From: Sphaerotilus microaerophilus
GTDB lineage: Bacteria > Pseudomonadota > Gammaproteobacteria > Burkholderiales > Burkholderiaceae_C
Direction of reading: 5' to 3'
Assembly: GCF_023734135.1 (NCBI RefSeq)
Contig: NZ_AP025730.1
Location: 3,844,001 to 3,908,000, forward strand
DNA length: 64,000 bases
The position numbers and the translations under genes are program-made. Below are positions 35,867 through 45,131 of this stretch, one piece after another (within the stretch, counting starts at the first letter, position 1; every line of letters starts with the position of its first letter). A model generated the notes under the pieces. The model worked only from the letters and a program-made list of their open reading frames with translations, searched no databases and was not told the DNA's origin.

Positions 35867-36988
35867 GTGGCCTTGTTCGACTGGATCGAGAACCTCTTTC
35901 GCGAGCGCAACAGCCAGATGGCCTGGGGGCACATTCCGTCCGAGCGCATCGTCGGTGGCGGGCCGCAACCGGCCTACGTCGCCAACGACGACTACGTCGT
36001 CGTGCGCCTGGGCTCCATGTACCTGCGCGACAGCCGCGAGCTGTGGCTGAAGCTCTCGCCGCTGGTGCACAGCGCCGTGGGCTTGAAGGGCCTGCGCGAG
36101 CCCCGCAGCGAGACGGCGATCATCGGCCCGGCTCAGTTCGGCGACTTGGCCATGGCCTCGGCCGATCGCTCGGTGGTGCTGAACCAGCGCCTGGCGGGCC
36201 CGGCCGTGTGGCGCGGTGGCGATCTCGAACTGGCCGTCGGGCTGTTCGCGGTGCCCAAGGACCAGGCCGCCACGGCGTTGCTGGGCACATTGAGCCAGCT
36301 GGCGGCGCTGGGGATCCCCGGCCTGCAGCAGGGGCTGGACATCGCCAAGATCGTCAAGGAAGGGGTCGAGGGCTTGATCGGCCTGAACGGCACGCGGCCG
36401 GTGCTGGGCGTGAAGGTCGCGCTCAGCGACACGCAGGCCGCCGGGCCGGGGCACTTCGTGGGCATCGCCGCGCCGCAGGCGGAGGTGCCCTTCGACCAGT
36501 TGTGGCTGAAGGATGGCCGCCTGCACAGCGGCCCTTCGGCGCAGCAGCTGAAGGTGTACGAGGAGCACGACCACATCGTGATCGGCGTCGAGCGCGGACA
36601 GCCGCGGCAGGACTGGCGCGGGTTGCCGTCGCTGACGCCGCACGAGGAGGCCTTCAACGACGTGCTGAAGGACACCACCGCCGCCGCCGACGACCTGCGC
36701 ACCCGGCTGAACACCGCCTTCAGAGCGTTCGATGGCGCCTTGTTCGCCGAGGACGGGCTGACGAACCCCGACAAGTCGCGCATCCGCGGCGAGGTGATCG
36801 TCAGCCTGCAGGAGCGGCTCAAGCGCATCACCAATCCCCTCGGCGCACCGGCAATCGAGACCCGATCAATCGGCGGCCGCACGCGGCGCCAGGTGGCGGC
36901 CCCCGGTTTCGATTTCCTCGACGTGGGCGACCTGCCGCTGGGTACAGACATGACCGCGCTGGCCAAGACCGGCGAGGCGCCTTTCTAG
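35867..36988 (+). CDS. Unrecognised 373-aa protein of the CHAT-caspase operon
   Basis: GTG 35867 is preceded by AAGGAAGGAG six bases upstream, a strong ribosome site, and lies 29 bases after the caspase gene. The product begins LFDWIENLFRERN and has stretches IPSERIVGGGPQPAYVANDD, YVVVRLGSMYLRDSRELW and a helical C-terminal half. No signal peptide, membrane helix or catalytic motif is apparent. Its first half looks like a conserved beta-rich domain, possibly a substrate or regulator of the two proteases. I do not recognise the family. Confidence 0.78.
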   Translation: MALFDWIENLFRERNSQMAWGHIPSERIVGGGPQPAYVANDDYVVVRLGSMYLRDSRELWLKLSPLVHSAVGLKGLREPRSETAIIGPAQFGDLAMASADRSVVLNQRLAGPAVWRGGDLELAVGLFAVPKDQAATALLGTLSQLAALGIPGLQQGLDIAKIVKEGVEGLIGLNGTRPVLGVKVALSDTQAAGPGHFVGIAAPQAEVPFDQLWLKDGRLHSGPSAQQLKVYEEHDHIVIGVERGQPRQDWRGLPSLTPHEEAFNDVLKDTTAAADDLRTRLNTAFRAFDGALFAEDGLTNPDKSRIRGEVIVSLQERLKRITNPLGAPAIETRSIGGRTRRQVAAPGFDFLDVGDLPLGTDMTALAKTGEAPF

Positions 36989-37029
36989 GGCCGGGCACTT
37001 CTGCGAGCCCTGTTCGCGCGAATCGGCGT

Positions 37030-37381
37030 TCAGGTCCTGCCGGAGGTGCGGCACGCGATTCCGTTGTCGTGCAGCGCCTGCCAAGCCGCGAGGTGGACCG
37101 CGTGGCGCACGCGCAGGCGCTTGTCCAGGGAGTCGACGAACGCTCGGATCTCAAAGTCGAGTGAGGAGTGAGCTTTCACGCATGCCCACGAAGTAGACGC
37201 TCGGCGCTGGCGTGGGCTGGATGTCGGCATGGCCGCGCACCGCTTCGAGCAGCAGCTGATGCACCCTCGCGATGTCGGAGCCGTGGGCCGCGCCCACCGG
37301 CAGTAGCAGCCGTGTGCTCTCGTCCGGCCCGGTCCAGTTCACCACCCGTTCGGTGATGAAATCCTTGTTCGGGATGAGCAA
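37030..37381 (-). pseudogene. MscS-type mechanosensitive channel, 3' remnant with frameshift
   Basis: On the minus strand LIPNKDFITERVVNWTGPD, LLLPVGAAHGSDIARVHQLL and SVYFVGMRESS match the cytoplasmic vestibule of large MscS/MscK channels. The frame then shifts and continues SSLDFEIRAFVDSLDKRLRV, another MscS hallmark. The shift is explained by a 7-base tandem duplication, GAGTGAG twice at 37159-37172. The N-terminal channel part is missing. It is housekeeping debris, not cargo. Confidence 0.85.
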
Positions 37382-37460
37382 CGCTGGTTGGCGGCGCAGC
37401 GCAGAACTGCCGCTTGATGACCCAGCTACGCACTCCGATTCAGAGGGGCAACCTCAAACT

Positions 37461-37938
37461 CCGCGCTCACCTCGGTGGCGTACTGCTCGGCCAGGAAGCC
37501 CTGGATCTCGCGCACCGTCATGCCTCGCGCGTACAGGGCCACGATCTTGTCGTCGAACCCGGTGAAGCGCCGCTCGTGCTTGGGGATGAGCAACGGCTCG
37601 AAGCTGCCCTCCCGGTCGCGCGGCACATCAATGCGCAGCGGGCCGGTCTCGGTCAGCACGGTCTTGCCGGTGCTGCCATTGCGGTGGTTATCCGCCGTGG
37701 CAGGCTTGTCGCCCCCAGGCGCGTAGCCCAGGTGGTGGCTGAGCTCGCCGCCCAGCACGCGCTCGATCAGCGCCTTCTTGAACGCCATCGAGACGTCCTG
37801 GATAGCCTTGGCGGTCATCGGCCCTTGGACAAACTGGTCAAGCAGTTCCTTGGGGATCTCGGCAACGCAGCCGACTTGGCGGCTATGGCCGCGTTCTTCG
37901 CTCTCGTCTTGCTTGGCATACATGCTCCGTCTGGTCAT
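37461..37938 (-). mobile_element. IS256-family transposase remnant
   Basis: About 160 N-terminal residues of an IS256 transposase are readable from ATG 37938: KELLDQFVQGPMTAKAIQDV, FKKALIERVLGGELSHHLGY, FEPLLIPKHERRFTGFDDKI and GMTVREIQGFLAEQYATEVS. After VSAEF the family sequence stops abruptly and unrelated sequence follows, so two-thirds of the gene, including most of the catalytic core, is lost. The left IS end near 37955 joins a truncated membrane-protein gene. Confidence 0.88.
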
Positions 37939-37945
37939 GCTATGC

Positions 37946-38271
37946 CTCACACACAAGATTCCAGGCAGGCTCAGGCGCTTCAACTCGAGGTCCCGCGATC
38001 TTTCGTCAGCGGCACGTTTAATGTCCCGCCCCTTCTCTTCGGCCTGCCTTCGCAGATCCTGCTCCTTGTCTATGCGCGACTTTTCTCTCTGGTACTCGAA
38101 AACAAGCAAAGAGACCGTCGTGCCAAAGACAGCGACAACACCAAGTTGAAGAACCGCCTTTGCGATCTCGGCGGCAAGCGGTACGCCTGGGTATCGACTG
38201 TCGATTACGACCAGAACGCTGAGGCTGCAGACAAACAGGAGCAGAAGTAAAGGCGGCAATTGACGAGCCAT
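37946..38271 (-). pseudogene. Truncated membrane protein gene cut by the IS256 remnant
   Basis: From ATG 38271 the frame encodes two hydrophobic helices (PPLLLLLFVCSLSVLVVI and AVLQLGVVAVFGTTVSLLVF) and a highly charged coiled-coil start (REKSRIDKEQDLRRQAEEKG). It then runs without a break into the IS256 sequence. The pattern is that of small two-helix proteins with a cytoplasmic coiled coil, but the family is not clear and the C-terminus is lost. Confidence 0.6.
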
Positions 38272-38628
38272 ACAGGTGCTCCGCTTGAGAGATGAGGGTG
38301 TGAGTCCAGTCGAAGTACATCGCTGAGTCGGTGACCCGCGAAGGTCCCAACAGGCGTTCGGGGCGGAAGTGAACGCGGCCTTCACACCCGCTGCGCAGCG
38401 TATCGCAAGCGCGAGCAGCGTCAAGGTCACGTGCTGCGCCCGGCCTCGACCCCGCTTGCACTGTGACCGGTCGCGTTTTTTGGGATATGTTTGTGAGCGC
38501 GAACGGGCTCCCTCCATTGCAACGATGACGGCTTCGGGGAATTCGAGGCAAGGCATGTCGCTGGAGAGTTGAGTTGACTCAGATGGATCGTTCGTCGAGA
38601 CTTGCGTGGACAAACTAGCAGGGATCCC
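38272..38628. other. Gene-free stretch upstream of the amidohydrolase
   Basis: About 350 bases with no convincing gene. The minus-strand frame open across it is a continuation of the truncated membrane gene and has no independent features. The promoter of the amidohydrolase gene probably lies here. Confidence 0.4.
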
Positions 38629-40176
38629 GTGAGTCTCGTCATCGCCGGTCGCATCGCTCCCATGTCAGCGGCCGCGCCGGTAGCCGGCGGCGAGTCGGCC
38701 AGTTTCCGCGGCCGAGTCTGCATCCGCGACGATGGCACCATCGCCGCCGTTCAGACCACTCGCCAAAAGCTGCCGCCTGGCTTCGAAACAGCACGCTCCG
38801 TCGACGTGGGCACCCGGCTGGTCGTACCAGGCTTCATCGACCTGCACAGCCACCTGGCCTACGCGCCGCTGCCGTTGTGGGTGGAGGCGGGACGCACCAC
38901 ACCGTTCCAGCACCACGACATCTGGCCAGCCCGACCCACCTACGCCGCCGAGGTCACCTGGCCCGCGTATGCCTTCGTCACCGCATCGCCCGCAGAACTG
39001 CTGGCCTACGCCGAGGTGCGCAGCCTGATCGGCGGCACGACCAGCATCCAGGGCTCGCCGCCCAGCAACCGGCCGCTGGACGGCTGGCTGGTGCGCAACG
39101 TCGAGGACGAGACCCTGGGCAAGACGATTCCACGTACGCGCGTGCTGTCGTCGACGCTGACGCTGGACCCGCAGCAACTCGGCAAGCGCGCCGACGATAT
39201 GCGCGCGGGCAGCAGTTTCATCTACCACTGCGCGGAGGGCCGGCGCGGGTCGATGGTCGCGCGCGAGTACGAAGGCCTGCGCAATGCAGGTTGCCTGCAA
39301 TGCAACCTGGTGGCCATCCACACCAATGCCCTCGAGGCTGGCGCGTATGGCGCGTGGCAGCAGCCCGGTGCCGTGGTGTGGTCGCCGTTCTCCAACCTGT
39401 GGCTGTACGGCGAGACCACCGACGTGCCGTCTGTGCTCGCGCAAGGCATCGGCGTGTGCATCGGATCGGACTGGGGCCCTTCGGGCACGCGAAACGTGCT
39501 GGGCGAATTGAAGGTGGCCGCGCTGGTGGCGCGCGCGTCGGGATGGGGCTTGTCGAACTTCGACTTGGTGAAGATGGTCACCGCGACGCCGGGCGACGCG
39601 CTGGCGCGCGCCTGGGGCCGCCAGGTGGGCCGGCTGCAGCCCGATGCGCTGGCCGACTTGGTCGTGATCAACACGTCGTCGGGCCGGGTCGATCCGTTTG
39701 ACACCATCGTGGCCGCCACCGAGATGGATATCGACCTGGTGATGGTGGGCGGCAAGCCCCTTTGCGGTACGCCCGCGTTGATGGCGAACGCCGGCGCCAC
39801 GGGTACCAGCCGTCTCGACGTGCGCCACGAGCGGCGCGCCCTGGCGCTGACGCGCTTCGACACCGGAGCGGCGTGGAGCTTTGCCGACGTGCTGGCGCGA
39901 ATGGCCGAGGTGCGCGCCGATCCTAAGAAGGAAATCGAAGCCGCGCGCCGCAATGCCGTGGCGGGCGTGGCGGCCGGCGGCCCGCCCGCCTTCAGGCTGG
40001 CGCTGGACATGCCCACCGGCCGCGTGCCGGTTGGCGGCCTGCCGCGCGACCTGGGCAAGATCGTCGTGCCGCCCATCCAGCCAATCGCCCACGACGCAGC
40101 GTTCTTCGACGCGCTGGTCGGCCGCGGCTTCCACGGCGGCTTGCTGGACGGGCTGCGTACCTACTACGACGTGTGA
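38629..40176 (+). CDS. Amidohydrolase-superfamily enzyme
   Basis: The 515-aa protein has the metal-dependent amidohydrolase fold: a small beta domain at the N-terminus (VAGRIAPM-type opening, GRVCIRDDGTIAAV), the HxH metal motif in PGFIDLHSHLAYAP, further metal or substrate residues in FIYHCAEGRRGS and LVAIHTNAL, and the catalytic aspartate in CIGSDWGPSGTRN. The C-terminus returns to the beta domain (LADLVVINTSSGRVDPF, DLVMVGGKPLCGTPAL). A C-terminal helical extension of about 120 residues follows. Substrate is unknown; cyclic amides, amino-sugar or peptide derivatives are possible. GTG 38629 is the chosen start; TTG 38602 is also in frame. Its end overlaps the S41 peptidase gene, suggesting the two act in one pathway. 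Confidence 0.9.
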   Translation: MSLVIAGRIAPMSAAAPVAGGESASFRGRVCIRDDGTIAAVQTTRQKLPPGFETARSVDVGTRLVVPGFIDLHSHLAYAPLPLWVEAGRTTPFQHHDIWPARPTYAAEVTWPAYAFVTASPAELLAYAEVRSLIGGTTSIQGSPPSNRPLDGWLVRNVEDETLGKTIPRTRVLSSTLTLDPQQLGKRADDMRAGSSFIYHCAEGRRGSMVAREYEGLRNAGCLQCNLVAIHTNALEAGAYGAWQQPGAVVWSPFSNLWLYGETTDVPSVLAQGIGVCIGSDWGPSGTRNVLGELKVAALVARASGWGLSNFDLVKMVTATPGDALARAWGRQVGRLQPDALADLVVINTSSGRVDPFDTIVAATEMDIDLVMVGGKPLCGTPALMANAGATGTSRLDVRHERRALALTRFDTGAAWSFADVLARMAEVRADPKKEIEAARRNAVAGVAAGGPPAFRLALDMPTGRVPVGGLPRDLGKIVVPPIQPIAHDAAFFDALVGRGFHGGLLDGLRTYYDV

Positions 40177-41882
40177 AGAATCCAAGTCCTATGGCCAGCG
40201 CCCGACCCTCGCCCCTGATCGATCCCGCCCAACGCGGCCGGCTCCTAGCCGACGTGGTGCGGCCGCCGGCGCGGCAGCGCCCGGCCGCTGGCGCGCCGGC
40301 ACCCTCGCTCGGCCTCGACGGCGGCGCCCGCCTGCGCGTGGTCGATGCGCTGCTCGCGGTGCTGGGTGGCGCGTACTGCCACCTGGTGCAGAAGCGCGCC
40401 GCCTACGCAGTCGATCCGGTGCAGGCGCTGACGCTGCTGCGCGCACGCACGAGTGTGCTGTCCGACGCCGAGTTCCATCTCGCCGTCACCGGCATCGTCG
40501 CCGGCCTGCGCGACGCCCACACGCGCTACGCCGGCCCGCAATCCTTGCAGGGGCAGGTCGCGATGCTGCCATTCTTGGTGGAGCAGTACGGACCGCACAG
40601 CAACCCCACGTTCATAGCGTCGAAGGTCGGGCCGGCCGAGTTGATCGGTGACGCGCGTTTCGTGCCCGGCGTGGAACTGCACATGCTGAACGGTGTGCCG
40701 TTCGCGCGCGCGGTCGACATCTACGCCGACCGCCAGACTGGTGGGCGGCCCGACGCGCGCCGCGCGCGCGCCCTGGAATCCTTGACTTTGCGGCCGCTGC
40801 AGTTTGAGCCGCCACCGGACGAGCATTGGGTGGACGTGGGCTTCCGCACCGCACGCGGCGCGCACGCGGAAGTGCGCATCCCGTGGCGCGTGATTGCACC
40901 CGGCGCGGCGCCTTCCGCCATCTCGCCCGGCTCGCATGCGAGCCGCTGCATCGCTGCAAGCCCGGCGGGCGAACAGGCGCGGCGCGCCAAGAAACTGCTG
41001 TTCTCTACACACCTGTGGCAGTCTGAGGGCCGCGCCCGTGGCGCCGCTTCAGCGGCGGCGGCGGCGCCGGACGACGGCTGGCTGCCCACGCCGTTCCAAG
41101 ACACGCTGGCAGCGCGCCCAGTTCGTGTACCGGGTGTCGGCGAGATCGGCCTGCTGCGTGTGTGGAGCTTCGACGTCGACGACGACGACGCATTCCTGGC
41201 GGAGGTTGTGCGGCTGCTGGCACTGCTGCCGCAGCGCGGCCTGGTGATCGACTTGCGTGGTAACCCCGGCGGCCTGATTTGGGCCGCCGAGCGCATGCTG
41301 CAGCTCTTCACCGACCGTCCCATCGAACCCGTGCGCTTCAGCCTCGTGTCGTCGCCGCTGACGCGGGCGATGGCGTCGAGCCCGTTCAACCGGCTGGAGT
41401 TCGAGGCCTGGGAGGCGTCGCTCGCGCTCTCGGTGTCCACCGGCGAGCCTTACTCGCAGGCCTTGCCGATCACCGAGCCTGAGTGGTGCAACGACCTCGG
41501 CCGCGCCTACCCTGGTCCGGTGGTCTGTGTCGCCGACTGCAACACCTACTCGTCGGGCGACCTCTTCGCCGCCGGCTTCGTCGACAACGAGATCGGGCCT
41601 CTCGTGTGCGTGGGCGAAGCGACGGGCGCGGGTGGCGCGAACGTCTGGACCCATTTCGACCTGCGCGAAGCTCTAGACAGCACCGCGTTCGCGCTGCCCG
41701 AGTTGCCCCACGGCATCGGCTTCACGCTGGCAATCAGGCGTGCGACGAGGGCGCGGGCGTCGGCAGGCCTGCCGATTGAAGACCTGGGTGTACGGGGTGT
41801 GCCGTACGTGATGACACGCGACGACCTGCTGGGGGGCAACCAGGACCTGATTGCGTTCTGCGCGCGGTTGTTGGGTAGTTGA
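40173..41882 (+). CDS. S41-family (CtpA/Tsp-like) peptidase
   Basis: The 569-aa protein has a helical N-terminal part (YCHLVQKRAAYAVDPVQALT), a region resembling the PDZ-type or accessory domain (about 130-330) and a C-terminal S41 catalytic domain with RGLVIDLRGNPGGLIWAAER and the nucleophile region VCVADCNTYSSGDLFAAGFV. The catalytic serine is presumably in YSSGD; a matching lysine is not where C-terminal processing proteases have it, so activity is not certain. No signal peptide is visible. GTG 40173 overlaps the amidohydrolase stop (GTGTGA); ATG 40191 is an alternative. It is the last plus-strand gene before the convergent giant-protein operon, 15 bases away. Confidence 0.82.
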   Translation: MKNPSPMASARPSPLIDPAQRGRLLADVVRPPARQRPAAGAPAPSLGLDGGARLRVVDALLAVLGGAYCHLVQKRAAYAVDPVQALTLLRARTSVLSDAEFHLAVTGIVAGLRDAHTRYAGPQSLQGQVAMLPFLVEQYGPHSNPTFIASKVGPAELIGDARFVPGVELHMLNGVPFARAVDIYADRQTGGRPDARRARALESLTLRPLQFEPPPDEHWVDVGFRTARGAHAEVRIPWRVIAPGAAPSAISPGSHASRCIAASPAGEQARRAKKLLFSTHLWQSEGRARGAASAAAAAPDDGWLPTPFQDTLAARPVRVPGVGEIGLLRVWSFDVDDDDAFLAEVVRLLALLPQRGLVIDLRGNPGGLIWAAERMLQLFTDRPIEPVRFSLVSSPLTRAMASSPFNRLEFEAWEASLALSVSTGEPYSQALPITEPEWCNDLGRAYPGPVVCVADCNTYSSGDLFAAGFVDNEIGPLVCVGEATGAGGANVWTHFDLREALDSTAFALPELPHGIGFTLAIRRATRARASAGLPIEDLGVRGVPYVMTRDDLLGGNQDLIAFCARLLGS

Positions 41883-41897
41883 AGTTGCTCCCCGGGA

Positions 41898-44800
41898 TCA
41901 GGTCGGCCACTCGAACAGTGAATCTTTTTTGGTGACGTCGATCAGGATGCCGTCGATGTCGCTCTTCAGGAGCGCCTTCAAAGCGGTCTCGAGGTTTGCC
42001 TGTGTCGCAGCATCCTTACCTCTGGCTTTCAGCGCCGCCCGGTTGTACTTTCCGAACTGGCCGTACAGTCCGCCGGCTCTTTGGAGGATGCGGTGCTGGG
42101 CGGTGGAAAGCGGCTTGTCGTTGCTAACGTTCTGAAGGTCCTTGAGTCGCTCCGACGTGAAGAGAAGTAGGAGCAGGTGCGCCAAACGTCCCTGCTCTTC
42201 GTCGTCAACAAGCGACTTTTCTGCAGTCACAGCAGTCGTGGAGAGCAATCGCGCGTAGGCCCTTTGCATCAAGGCGATGAGACCGCTTGGACTGTTGATG
42301 TGAACGTCCAGCAGGGACGCCACAAGCGCCTCACGAGCAAATAGCCTCAGGATTGAGGACTTGGTGTCAATGACACCACCCGTTGCCAGGGACGGAGCCC
42401 CGGTGACACCTTCGATGAGATGAAGCCACTTGCTCCAGCCAGGTTCCGTATCTCGCGTGATCTTTTGCTTCATTTCCACAATACGGTCGCACGCCTTCTC
42501 GGCCTGCGCATGCCAAGTTTCGATGCCGTACCAGGAGGCCACTGTCCAACGTGCTTGAAGAAGAATCGCGCGCCGACCAACAATCCACTTCTTCGACGCT
42601 GTGTCGTATCGCCAATCCATCGCGGCAGCGACTGCATCCTTGGCACGGGCGTCCGCATTCAGCGGTACGGTAGGGTCCGCGCCGAAGTACGGTTCGCCAG
42701 GCGGCTTAGGAACCTTGGCCTGGATCCGTTCCGGCTCAGCACCGCGTGAAAGACGATAGAAGATGTGCTTCGTGTGGAGGTCTGTGGGATCGATCCCGAA
42801 GTCAGTGACGGGGATGGCTGACGCGAGACTGAGCGCAGGCTGGTCGGTTCCGCCCACCAAAGTCTTGGTGACTGTCGAGATGTTCGACGGCGGCGCCTCA
42901 CCTGCCGAAAGGCGAAAGCGGTTGCCAGCCGGACCCACACTGGGAAATTCAATTTTCAGTGCGACCACGGGAGGGACGGCCGCCAATGCGATAGCGTCGA
43001 CGTTGAATGTGAAGCCTGCGAGCGTCGCAGGTCGGCGCGGTCCGTTCAGATCGTTGACCCAGCGTTGGGCCACGATGGCTGGCGTGTCGCCGGGCATGAG
43101 TTGGGTCTGCGGCCCGGCCGGCGCACCTGTGACGAAGGTCCATCTCACTGAGCCAAGCGAGACGGAACTGCCGGGCATTGGCGTAGCGTCGACGCGCAGA
43201 AAGCCCGCGGCCTTCGTTTGCGCCGTTGCTGCGCCTTCGCGCGCGATTTCGTACCCTAGTCCACGAACGATGAGGTCGAAATAGGCGTCCGACAGGCGCT
43301 TCAGTCGATTGAAGAGCGCCTGCCCTTCGGTGCCGGGCGCCGTCCATTGGAAGAACCCGACCGAGAACACACCTCCGTCCGCCGCGTTGCCCGCGTCCAA
43401 CTTGCCTTCGATCCCGCCAAACACCGTTGCGATCCGGGCCCATTGGTCGGTCCTGGCCTTCTGACGCAGAAGGGACTGAATGACCGTGAAACCGACCGCG
43501 GACGGGTCGAGTGGGTAGTCAGGCAAGCGTGGAGGAAGGTATTGCTCGGGGTCCACATTTCCGCTGAAGCTCACCCCACGGTACCTGGGATCGAGGGCCG
43601 CCGTGTAGGTGAAATTGACCATCCGCCCAAACGCCATGACAGGAAACTTGGACGGGGCGGCCGTTGCAGCGGTAAGCGCGGTGATGCCGAGCACACTGTC
43701 GACCGGTGGCTCCAATTCGCCCGTATTGACCTTACCCGCCACCACGACGCCGGTATCTACCGGGGCGCGGCGATCGAGATGATCGTCTGTGAGTTCCAAG
43801 GTTCTCCGCAGGCGGTCGCGCAGCGCCATCCCCGGATCACCTGGGACAGCTGAGTTGTACTCGCGAGCCCAGAGTTGCCAGGAGCGTCGAAGAATGGCGT
43901 GGCCCGCACTGGTGCGATTGCACAGCGCCAGCTCGACGTCGGTGAACGAGCCGAAAAAGGCCCGCAGCAGAGGTTGGATGAAGGCGGTACGCGACGCCTC
44001 GTCCTGCATTCGGTCCAGCGCGATTGAGAGTTCCACAAAGTAGAACAGCACGGCGTAGGGGTTCCAACGTGCTTCGGCTCCGAGAGCGGCCCCGGTTGCG
44101 ACCGGGTCAAAGGCCACCGCAGGACCCTCAAGCATGGTCCGAAGCGAAGCGCGCATCGCCGCGGCGGTTTCTACGCGGTTGGAGTCCTTGACGACTGGTG
44201 AAGGGATTTCGTGACCGTCGGCTTGGTTGAGTGCGCGCACAGGGGGCACGGCAACGGTCGCTGCGGGAACGGCTTCGATGATGCGCAGCAAGTCCGCATG
44301 CCAGCCCCCGCCCTGCAAGGTGCCGGAGGACGGGGTGCCGTTGCTGGAAGGCACCGCCGCAAGAACGAAGGCATTGCCAGCGGTACCAGGTTTCCTCGCA
44401 GTGATCTCGAGGCGCCTGAGCGCGTTGTTGGCGACAACGGTCGTCGTGACCAATATGGGATCGGCTGCCGCCGTCAGGGCCGCGACCAGGGCTGTGAGCG
44501 TGGCCTCCACCGTGGCCCCCAGCGTGGACTGACGCATGCCGGGCGCCGGCGCACCCGCGACGAATGTCCATGTCGATCCACCCAGCGTGATGGTGCTGCC
44601 AGCGCCCGGCAAGGCGGTGAACGCGATCGTCCCCTTGGCCCTGGCCAGCCATACGGGCAGAGGCAGGAGCGCACCGACTGTCCAACGGCGGTCAATCAAT
44701 GGCTTGGTCTGCGCACTCGTCGCCGTCGCGATGCAACCGTCGAGAAAGAAGATAGCCTGGAGTAAACGGTTGGCCTTATCCGCCGCGGTGAGGCCGACAT

Positions 44801-45098
44801 ATTGAGGCAACTGCTCGTACAGCAGCTTCTCCGCGGCGGAAGCGGCGTTGTACTGATCCAAGGTCGGCTTTAGCAGACCGTCGAAAGCTTTCACGAGGCC
44901 GGCATGACTGTGCTCGGGACCGACAATGAACCATGCCCTGGGAAGGTCGGCGAGTGCAACGCGGTCGGCAGGCATGCGCTCGTTGAGGAATAGGGTGTTG
45001 GGCGCTGGATCCTCGGACGTGAGGAGCGCGGCGTTGACTGTGGCCGAGGGAGGGGCACCAAGAATCAAAGTGGAAGTGAGGTCCGCGAGGGTAGACAT
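41898..45098 (-). CDS. 1066-aa protein with two phage-tail-like domain repeats
   Basis: This protein is the last gene of the 18-kb minus-strand operon. Two related segments stand out: about residues 155-250 (GSTITLGGSTWTFVAGAPAP ending GTAGNAFVLAA) and about 636-735 (GSSVSLGSVRWTFVTGAPAG ending GPAGNRFRLSA). This beta-rich pattern, a strand with TFV.G.PA followed by a helix of alanines and a GxAGNxF turn, occurs in phage tail and fibre proteins. Other parts are helical (for example a VELSIALDRMQDEASRTAF helix and a C-terminal LLLLLFTSERLKDLQ region). The DNA is visibly less GC-rich than its neighbours, suggesting a different origin. The function is unknown; structural or baseplate-like roles are an inference. 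Confidence 0.82.
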   Translation of the reverse strand: MSTLADLTSTLILGAPPSATVNAALLTSEDPAPNTLFLNERMPADRVALADLPRAWFIVGPEHSHAGLVKAFDGLLKPTLDQYNAASAAEKLLYEQLPQYVGLTAADKANRLLQAIFFLDGCIATATSAQTKPLIDRRWTVGALLPLPVWLARAKGTIAFTALPGAGSTITLGGSTWTFVAGAPAPGMRQSTLGATVEATLTALVAALTAAADPILVTTTVVANNALRRLEITARKPGTAGNAFVLAAVPSSNGTPSSGTLQGGGWHADLLRIIEAVPAATVAVPPVRALNQADGHEIPSPVVKDSNRVETAAAMRASLRTMLEGPAVAFDPVATGAALGAEARWNPYAVLFYFVELSIALDRMQDEASRTAFIQPLLRAFFGSFTDVELALCNRTSAGHAILRRSWQLWAREYNSAVPGDPGMALRDRLRRTLELTDDHLDRRAPVDTGVVVAGKVNTGELEPPVDSVLGITALTAATAAPSKFPVMAFGRMVNFTYTAALDPRYRGVSFSGNVDPEQYLPPRLPDYPLDPSAVGFTVIQSLLRQKARTDQWARIATVFGGIEGKLDAGNAADGGVFSVGFFQWTAPGTEGQALFNRLKRLSDAYFDLIVRGLGYEIAREGAATAQTKAAGFLRVDATPMPGSSVSLGSVRWTFVTGAPAGPQTQLMPGDTPAIVAQRWVNDLNGPRRPATLAGFTFNVDAIALAAVPPVVALKIEFPSVGPAGNRFRLSAGEAPPSNISTVTKTLVGGTDQPALSLASAIPVTDFGIDPTDLHTKHIFYRLSRGAEPERIQAKVPKPPGEPYFGADPTVPLNADARAKDAVAAAMDWRYDTASKKWIVGRRAILLQARWTVASWYGIETWHAQAEKACDRIVEMKQKITRDTEPGWSKWLHLIEGVTGAPSLATGGVIDTKSSILRLFAREALVASLLDVHINSPSGLIALMQRAYARLLSTTAVTAEKSLVDDEEQGRLAHLLLLLFTSERLKDLQNVSNDKPLSTAQHRILQRAGGLYGQFGKYNRAALKARGKDAATQANLETALKALLKSDIDGILIDVTKKDSLFEWPT

Positions 45099-45131
45099 GG
45101 CGGCAATGCTCGCTGCTTTGGGTTAGGTGGG

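Noticed and set aside
37426..38613. Minus-strand frame of 395 codons covering the membrane-protein and IS256 pieces
   Set aside because: A chance in-frame fusion of three unrelated segments; the parts are listed as remnants instead.
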